11,815 nt of DNA from CAYOID01 sp964573115 (GTDB lineage Bacteria > Desulfobacterota > Desulfovibrionia > Desulfovibrionales > Desulfothermaceae): positions 1-11,815 of the forward strand of contig CAZNIP010000089.1 of the NCBI GenBank assembly GCA_964573115.1. The letters run 5' to 3'. Positions 7,096 to 11,815 of this stretch are shown here, one piece after another (within the stretch, counting starts at the first letter, position 1; each line of letters starts with the position of its first letter). Position numbers and translations under genes: made by a program. The notes below the pieces were generated by a model. The model saw only the letters and a program-made list of their open reading frames with translations, was not told where the DNA came from and ran no database searches.

Positions 7096-10000
7096 ATGTG
7101 CCCCATGAAAACTGTTCTCAGGGAAGAATGCCTGGATCATTTTGAGATGTTCGAACACTCGGATTGCAGCATCCTTCTTGTTCGAGCCCAGGCAGGACAG
7201 GGGAAATCCACCTTTGCCGAGCAATGCCGGCAGAGAACAGACCGAACAACGGTATGGATCAGTTGCGACCCCAGAGACCATGACCCCATCCTCTTCGCCG
7301 GCAAAATGCTCAAAGCCTTCTGTCCGCATGGCCAAGATGATCTCGAAAACCCACATGAGACTCCTGACTATCAGTTCACCCTGAACGAAAACCTTGAAAT
7401 CTTGGGCCTGAAGGCTGCGGAACGTGTCGGTCAGCTCAGTCGCCCGCACCTCATCTTCATCGACGACCTCCATCTCGTTCATGCCTCAAGTGCAAGTCTC
7501 CATTTTCTGAAACGGATCGTGGACAGTTCTCCTGAATCCGTGAAGTTCGTCCTGCTCTCAAGGCTTTCCCTTCAGATCAATGATCGTCCGCTTTTCTCAG
7601 GGCACGGCTGCATGCAGATCGACAACGAGATGCTCGCCTTCAGCCGGGAAGAAACTGTCCGCTTGTTCAATGATGTCATGAAAATACGTTGCACGAGCGA
7701 ACATCGGAAGACCCTGTATGCAAAAACTGGCGGGTGGGTCACCGGGCTGCTGCTCCTCGCCGGCCATGTTCCGTCAGGACGCGGCCTCAGTCCCGCCAAC
7801 TCCGCTGAGATTCATGAGTACTTTTTCAGGTTCATTCAGGAGCAGCAGGATCTCAGCCCCAACGACATGATGCGCCTTGGGCTCCTGGACGAAATCCCTT
7901 TTGACATGGTCCGCGAAGCCTTCCCCGGCCTGCTCCCCGGCCTGGCAGCCTTTGCCGGCAAAAAGATGTTTGCGGCCATCAAAAGGGAAGGACAAGGCTC
8001 GACGCTCATTCTTCATGAACTCCTTCGGGACAGTCTCCGCCACCTGGCTCATTCGCAGATTGCTCATGATGACATCTCTGAAACGCTCAATGTAGCCGCG
8101 GAGTGGCATGCTGATCATGGGCACATGGAAAAGGCCCTGTTCTGTTTTGCCCGCAGTGAGAACTGGCCCCGAATGAGCCAACTCCTGCAAGATCATGGCC
8201 TGGGAATCCTTTTTCGAAATCAGCACTGGACTCTTGTCGAGCTCTTTGAGTTGGTCCCCCCACAGGCTCTGACCATGGATCCCTGGCTGAGCTTCTTCGC
8301 TGGTGAGGCTCTGTACGCCGTGACGCCGGACAGATGTTTTGACCTTCTTGACCGGGCCAGGCGGCTCTTTTTCGAGCAGGGCCAGGACAGGTGGGAGTTG
8401 CTGACCATCACCAGCATCCTGCTCTACTTCATCATCATCAACGGCAATTTCGGCCGTCAAAAAGAACTCGTCCTTCGCGGGGACAGACTCTTCAAGAGAG
8501 TGCATGCAGAGCTCGAGGGAACGTCTGAGCTGAGGGCCCTGCACGCTCTGGCCATGGGGTCCATCTATGTTCTTGGAGATATCCCGAAAACCCAGGCCTA
8601 CAACCGGCAAGCGGTGGAACGTCTGGCAGCAGAAGGGAGTGGGCGCTCTTTTCACTTCATGCACACCAACCTGGTTCTCGAACCCCTGTTCTCAGGTCGG
8701 GTCGACCATGGGCTCAAGATGCTCGATGCCCATTTTTCCGTCAGCAGCTATCCCTCTCTCAGCCCGACCCTGCAATTCTCGATTGAGTTGCTCTATCTCT
8801 TTACTCTGACCCTCCGGGGCGATTTTTACATCTATGAGGATCAGAAGAAGAGACTCATGAAATCCTGCGCTGACATCTCCAGAAGGTCCTATCTGGGATC
8901 GTACACCATGCTCTTTGATTGCGAGCAACTCGTGTATGAGGGGAGATATCAAGAGTTGCTCAACCATGTGCAGGAGCGGGAGGGGGATCCGAACGTTTCC
9001 AGTTCACCGCACATCTTGAGCCAGTTCTTTCAATACAAGGCGCTGGCTCTGGCCATGCTCGGCCGGCATGAAGAGGTCTGGGAGCCCTTGAAGTGGTCTT
9101 TGAAACTGCGGGCCCGAGTTGGGGGCCCCCATTTTGGTGCCAAATGCAGAATCGTTCTCGGCGCTGCCCTCTCCATGGGCCCCAGAGTCGATCTGGCTGA
9201 GCAATTCCTGACTCAAGGCATCAAGGGGAGCAGGAAGGTCGGTGAGAATCATGCCAGGGTTTCGGCCTACGCCTACCGGGCGGCCATGTTCCTGCGCACG
9301 AAGGAGTTTCACAAGGCTCACCAGGACATTGGCAAGATGATGGAACTCATCACCCGCTTCAAGAAAACACACTGCTTCATCTGGGACAAACAGATCATGA
9401 CTTCCGTCCTTTCTGAGGCCGTCAGGCAGGGTATTCATCCCAACGTGGCCCGGTTCCTCGCCAGAGAGCAGATGTTTCTGGACATCAGGGATGATGGCCG
9501 TTCCATCCCTGTCATGCTCATCCATGCCGTCGGACCCCTGTGGTGCAGGATCCCTCATACCGGAAAGGCCTTTGCGCTTCGGGACCTGCGACCCAAGCCG
9601 CAACAGCTGTTCACCATCCTGTTGCAGTCCCCTCGAGGCCTCAGGGTCGACACGCTCCTTGATCTCCTGAGCGAAACTGAAGGAACCAGTGTGTCCCGCA
9701 ACAACCTGGACACCACCCTTTCAAGGCTCAGGGCGGACATCTCAAGGGCAAGCGGGCTCAATGGACGGGACTACATCGAATTCGCCGAAGGGACCATCCG
9801 TTTGCAGAACACCGTCTTTGATACCCAGCTCATGGAAAGACATGCCCGTAAAGGGATGACCCTCTGGCACCAGGAGCAGCCCTGGCAGGCCAACCACGAA
9901 TTCGCGACCGCCTTTCGACTCCTGCGGGACAGCCTGAGGAACCTGGACAGGGAGAGCCGTTCGAACATTGATCCGCCTCAGGACCTCCTTGATCTTCTGA

Positions 10001-10251
10001 CCGAGTCGGCTCAGGCGTGGGGGGATTTTTTGGTCTGCACCGGGAAGTCAGAGGATGCTCTGGCCATCACCGACCTCGTTCTTCATTGCGATCTGATCAA
10101 TGACAAACTCCAGGTCATGCGCTATGAGCTCCTCAATGGCCTGGGCCGACCAGCCCAGGCCATCAAGGGCCTGAAATCCTATCAGCGGACCCTGCAGCGG
10201 GAAGGCTTTCAGAGCGAGGAGATCAGGCTGGTCCTCGAGTCCACCCTCTAG
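7096..10251 (+). CDS. MalT-like STAND ATPase with C-terminal winged-helix/BTAD-like domain
   Basis: 1051-residue cytoplasmic protein. The N-terminal NTPase has Walker A AGQGKST (K37) and Walker B LIFIDD (D123/D124), followed by an arginine-containing LLSR strand. KTGGWVTGLLLLAG near 212 is the hallmark of MalT/LuxR-type STAND ATPases. The middle (about 320-800) is a long helical, TPR-like region without obvious signature repeats. Instead of the usual C-terminal LuxR helix-turn-helix, residues about 826-905 resemble an OmpR-type winged helix (DTLLDLLS...NNLDTTLSRLRADI). Helical repeats of BTAD type then run to the end. It is probably a ligand-gated transcription regulator or signalling scaffold. 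It starts 15 nt after the NtrC-type gene and is probably in the same operon. The start is uncertain among GTG 7093, ATG 7096 and ATG 7105; none has a good ribosome site. Confidence 0.85.
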   Translation: MCPMKTVLREECLDHFEMFEHSDCSILLVRAQAGQGKSTFAEQCRQRTDRTTVWISCDPRDHDPILFAGKMLKAFCPHGQDDLENPHETPDYQFTLNENLEILGLKAAERVGQLSRPHLIFIDDLHLVHASSASLHFLKRIVDSSPESVKFVLLSRLSLQINDRPLFSGHGCMQIDNEMLAFSREETVRLFNDVMKIRCTSEHRKTLYAKTGGWVTGLLLLAGHVPSGRGLSPANSAEIHEYFFRFIQEQQDLSPNDMMRLGLLDEIPFDMVREAFPGLLPGLAAFAGKKMFAAIKREGQGSTLILHELLRDSLRHLAHSQIAHDDISETLNVAAEWHADHGHMEKALFCFARSENWPRMSQLLQDHGLGILFRNQHWTLVELFELVPPQALTMDPWLSFFAGEALYAVTPDRCFDLLDRARRLFFEQGQDRWELLTITSILLYFIIINGNFGRQKELVLRGDRLFKRVHAELEGTSELRALHALAMGSIYVLGDIPKTQAYNRQAVERLAAEGSGRSFHFMHTNLVLEPLFSGRVDHGLKMLDAHFSVSSYPSLSPTLQFSIELLYLFTLTLRGDFYIYEDQKKRLMKSCADISRRSYLGSYTMLFDCEQLVYEGRYQELLNHVQEREGDPNVSSSPHILSQFFQYKALALAMLGRHEEVWEPLKWSLKLRARVGGPHFGAKCRIVLGAALSMGPRVDLAEQFLTQGIKGSRKVGENHARVSAYAYRAAMFLRTKEFHKAHQDIGKMMELITRFKKTHCFIWDKQIMTSVLSEAVRQGIHPNVARFLAREQMFLDIRDDGRSIPVMLIHAVGPLWCRIPHTGKAFALRDLRPKPQQLFTILLQSPRGLRVDTLLDLLSETEGTSVSRNNLDTTLSRLRADISRASGLNGRDYIEFAEGTIRLQNTVFDTQLMERHARKGMTLWHQEQPWQANHEFATAFRLLRDSLRNLDRESRSNIDPPQDLLDLLTESAQAWGDFLVCTGKSEDALAITDLVLHCDLINDKLQVMRYELLNGLGRPAQAIKGLKSYQRTLQREGFQSEEIRLVLESTL

Positions 10252-10802
10252 TCAAACGCCCCCCTGTCAGGACTTTGCCTGTCAAGAAGCTCTGTGGAAT
10301 CCTGGTTCAACACCCGCTCCAAGAGAGCCTTCAGATCCTGCATCTTGAAGGGCTTGTGCAATACAGCCTGAGGCTGCTCCCTGCACCGGGGGGCCGCTGT
10401 CCTGGACAGAGAGCAGCCGCTGGCCAGGATCACGGGAATGTCGGGTTGAATGGCCCTCAGAGCGGCCAGGGTTTCCCAGCCATCCATGCCCGGCATGATC
10501 ACATCGGAGAGGACGAGGCAGATCTCTTCCTTTTTCTCCTGAAATGTCTCAACAGCCTTGAATCCGTTTTCGGCGCTGATGACGTGGTAGCCCAGGGTTT
10601 CGAGCATGGCTTCCAGCATGTCGCGCACAACTGCATCATCATCGACCACCAGCAAACGATCCTTTTGGATCGAAGATGAGCCTTCCTGACCGGCATCCCT
10701 GGAAAAAAGTCTTTGCCCTTGCCCTGGCAAGGGCTTCTTTCTGGCGGAAGCTCCATAGGCATCGATATCAGAGCCTCCTGCTCTCCGCAGGGGACCAGTC
10801 AT
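10248..10802 (-). CDS. Stand-alone receiver-domain (CheY-like) protein
   Basis: 184 residues. The first 45 or so are low-complexity and basic, with no recognised fold. Then comes one receiver domain with the acidic cluster (LLVVDDD), phospho-acceptor Asp in LSDVIMPGMDG, Ser in place of Thr in VILASG, and the conserved Lys in LHKPF. There is no output domain, so it is a single-domain phosphoreceiver or phosphate sink. The receiver resembles those at the C-termini of hybrid histidine kinases, so it may be a detached hybrid-kinase tail, but no kinase remnant is visible upstream. The start at 10802 is chosen because AGGAGG lies four nt upstream; the open frame extends to 10859 without a ribosome site. 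It is convergent with the STAND gene, and the two stop codons share CTAG at 10248-10251. Its left boundary is clean, while its upstream side faces decayed mobile-element DNA. Confidence 0.75.
   Translation of the reverse strand: MTGPLRRAGGSDIDAYGASARKKPLPGQGQRLFSRDAGQEGSSSIQKDRLLVVDDDAVVRDMLEAMLETLGYHVISAENGFKAVETFQEKKEEICLVLSDVIMPGMDGWETLAALRAIQPDIPVILASGCSLSRTAAPRCREQPQAVLHKPFKMQDLKALLERVLNQDSTELLDRQSPDRGAFD
10715..10740 (+). terminator. Possible hairpin terminator for plus-strand readthrough
   Basis: GCCCTTGC-CCTG-GCAAGGGC (10715-10734) is a perfect stem that could extend to 9 bp, followed on the plus strand by TTCTTT. It lies inside the convergent receiver gene, about 465 bp past the STAND gene stop, where no intergenic space exists for a terminator. 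The T-run is short and broken, so this is weak evidence. Confidence 0.3.
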
Positions 10803-10977
10803 ACACCCTCCTGGATTTTCCCGGCACACAAGGACAGACAAGACCATCGACCGACACATTCGAGAGCATTGCGATGGCCCTCAGCCAAAACCGGTCATGG
10901 CTTTGAACCTACATCGTTCTTCTTACAAATATCTTGCACTGCTGTTGACTGGAGGGTGATTCCGCGGGAATGGTTCC
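10803..10977. other. Short gap upstream of the receiver gene
   Basis: Between the receiver start and the mobile-element remnant I see no tRNA, no convincing -35/-10 or -24/-12 promoter and no attachment-site repeat. A promoter for the receiver gene should lie here on the minus strand, but none is recognisable. Confidence 0.4.
10807..10812 (-). promoter_or_regulatory. Ribosome binding site of the receiver gene
   Basis: AGGAGG on the minus strand, four nt before ATG 10802. The spacing is slightly short, but it is the only strong Shine-Dalgarno match near any start in this frame. Confidence 0.6.
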
Positions 10978-11346
10978 ATGTTTGACCAGGACTGGCCCAA
11001 GCAGGCCAATCAACTGTCCAGGGTGCTGAACGACTCTACGGCATTTCTGAAGGGGATTGGGCTGGAGGTCAGCAGGCCCACCAGGGGCCAAGCCAGGACC
11101 ATCAGGATCATTTGGATGGATGATGGGATGACCGACGATAACGACGCTGTTCTCAAACCATTGTCGTTCTCTGAGCCCTTACCAGATCTGGATGACCTCG
11201 ATGACGACGATATGATGATCGACACGGAAAGGGGCAGCGCTCGCTTTACGCTGACACAGCCGCCTGTGACCTCTGCGAGCTGGAGCCGTCGTCACCCCGA
11301 AAAGCTACATCCAGGCCATCAGGGAGGCGGAGAATACCGGCTATGA
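10978..11346 (+). pseudogene. Replication-protein C-terminal fragment joined to the start of a phage ATPase
   Basis: The open frame has 122 codons. Its first part (DQDWPKQANQLSRVLND, then LKGIGLEVSR and RTIRII) resembles the small C-terminal DNA-binding region of phage/plasmid primase-helicase-type replication proteins (W-P-K-x-x-x-x-L-S-R-x-L). After an acidic Asp-rich stretch it reads IDTERGSARF, which belongs to the phage AAA ATPase that follows. The Walker A region expected before IDTERG is absent. That suggests a deletion fused two genes, perhaps by slippage between GAT/GAC-rich stretches near 11185-11220. An in-frame TGA at 10957 and the lack of a ribosome site argue against a true start at 10978. 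Assignment is by remembered family patterns only. Confidence 0.5.
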
Positions 11347-11815
11347 CATCCTGATCATCGACTCCCTCTCTCACGCCTGGGCCGGTCAAGGCGGTATCCT
11401 GGAGTTCGTGGACAAGGCAACACAAAGCCTGAAGAATAACTTCTCAGCCTGGCGGGAAGCCAGCCCGAAGCACAACTCCCTCGTGGATGCGATCCTGGGC
11501 TCAAACTGCCCTGTCATCGCCACCAAGCGCTCGAAAACGGCCTGGGAAGTCCAGAAGGATGAGCGGACCGGAAAGACCAAGCCTGTCAAGATCGGCCTGG
11601 CCCCTGTCCAAAGAGACGGGCTGGAGTATGAGTTCACCGCTGTGCTGGAGCTCTCAGTGGACGGCCATGTGGCTACGGCCAGCAAGGATCGCACTGGCCT
11701 CTTTGACGGGCAGTTCATCTTGCCCGGGCTCGAGACCGGGACCCAGCTCAAGAAGTGGCTCGAGGGGTCGGGCAATGGCGGTCATGAGGGTGTGTCGGCC
11801 GACCAGACACAGGGC
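11209..11815 (+). pseudogene. Phage-type AAA ATPase (Sak4/AAA_24-like), frameshifted, 3' end outside window
   Basis: The pieces fall in three frames: MMIDTERGSARF (11215-11248), then ADTAACDLCELEP (about 11250-11289), then VVTPKSYIQAIREAENTGYD onward to the right edge. Two single-base deletions, near 11247 and near 11287, would restore one frame. The last and longest part has the RecA-like Walker B (DILIIDSLSHAWAG), a conserved IATKRSK strand, an APVQRDGLEYEF segment and ASKDRTGLFDG, all typical of ATPases found in prophage replication/recombination clusters. A TGA at 11267 closes that frame upstream and Walker A is missing, so the product cannot be functional. It is best read as a decaying prophage or integrative-element remnant. 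Confidence 0.7.

Noticed and set aside
11386..11775. Minus-strand open frame of 129 codons
   Set aside because: It is antisense to the clearly recognisable phage ATPase frame on the plus strand.
1..11815. tRNA, rRNA, CRISPR array or intact insertion sequence
   Set aside because: I looked for cloverleaf ends, spaced direct repeats and transposase motifs and saw none.

Overview
The window is GC-rich and densely coded. It looks like an anaerobic bacterium of the former Deltaproteobacteria, probably a sulfate reducer of the Desulfovibrionales type. The grounds are a large HdrA-type flavoprotein that apparently carries selenocysteine, sigma-54 control, and many two-component proteins. The genus cannot be fixed from the sequence.

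Layout: (1) Minus strand, 3751 down to 7: an operon of an unusual response regulator (receiver plus a helical C-terminal domain, no recognised DNA-binding domain) followed 10 nt later by hdrA. hdrA reads as one 1013-codon frame from 3048 to 7, interrupted by a single in-frame TGA at 2866-2868. That TGA falls where HdrA proteins have a conserved Cys/Sec (D-C-S-x-C/U), so it is read here as selenocysteine, not as a stop. The operon runs off the left edge. (2) 3752-4391: a 640-bp divergent control region. It holds a near-consensus sigma-54 promoter facing each way, a perfect IHF-consensus site, and a cluster of GACGC-containing inverted and direct repeats that look like enhancer sites. (3) Plus strand, 4392-10251: a soluble GAF-domain histidine kinase, an NtrC-family sigma-54 activator overlapping it by 29 nt, and a 1051-residue MalT-like STAND ATPase ending in a winged-helix/BTAD-like region. 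(4) 10248-10802, minus strand: a stand-alone receiver protein convergent with the STAND gene; the two stop codons share one CTAG. (5) 10978-11815, plus strand: decayed mobile-element DNA. It is a fragment resembling the C-terminus of a phage/plasmid replication protein joined to a frameshifted phage-type AAA ATPase that runs off the right edge.

How it may work (inference): the kinase senses a cytoplasmic cue through its GAF domain and phosphorylates the NtrC-type activator. The activator binds the repeats between 3962 and 4074 and, with IHF-induced bending, activates sigma-54 RNA polymerase at the regulator-hdrA promoter and possibly at its own operon's promoter. The small response regulator made with HdrA and the STAND protein would be further control layers on a selenium-dependent Hdr electron-transfer (probably flavin-bifurcating) complex, whose other subunits would lie beyond position 1.
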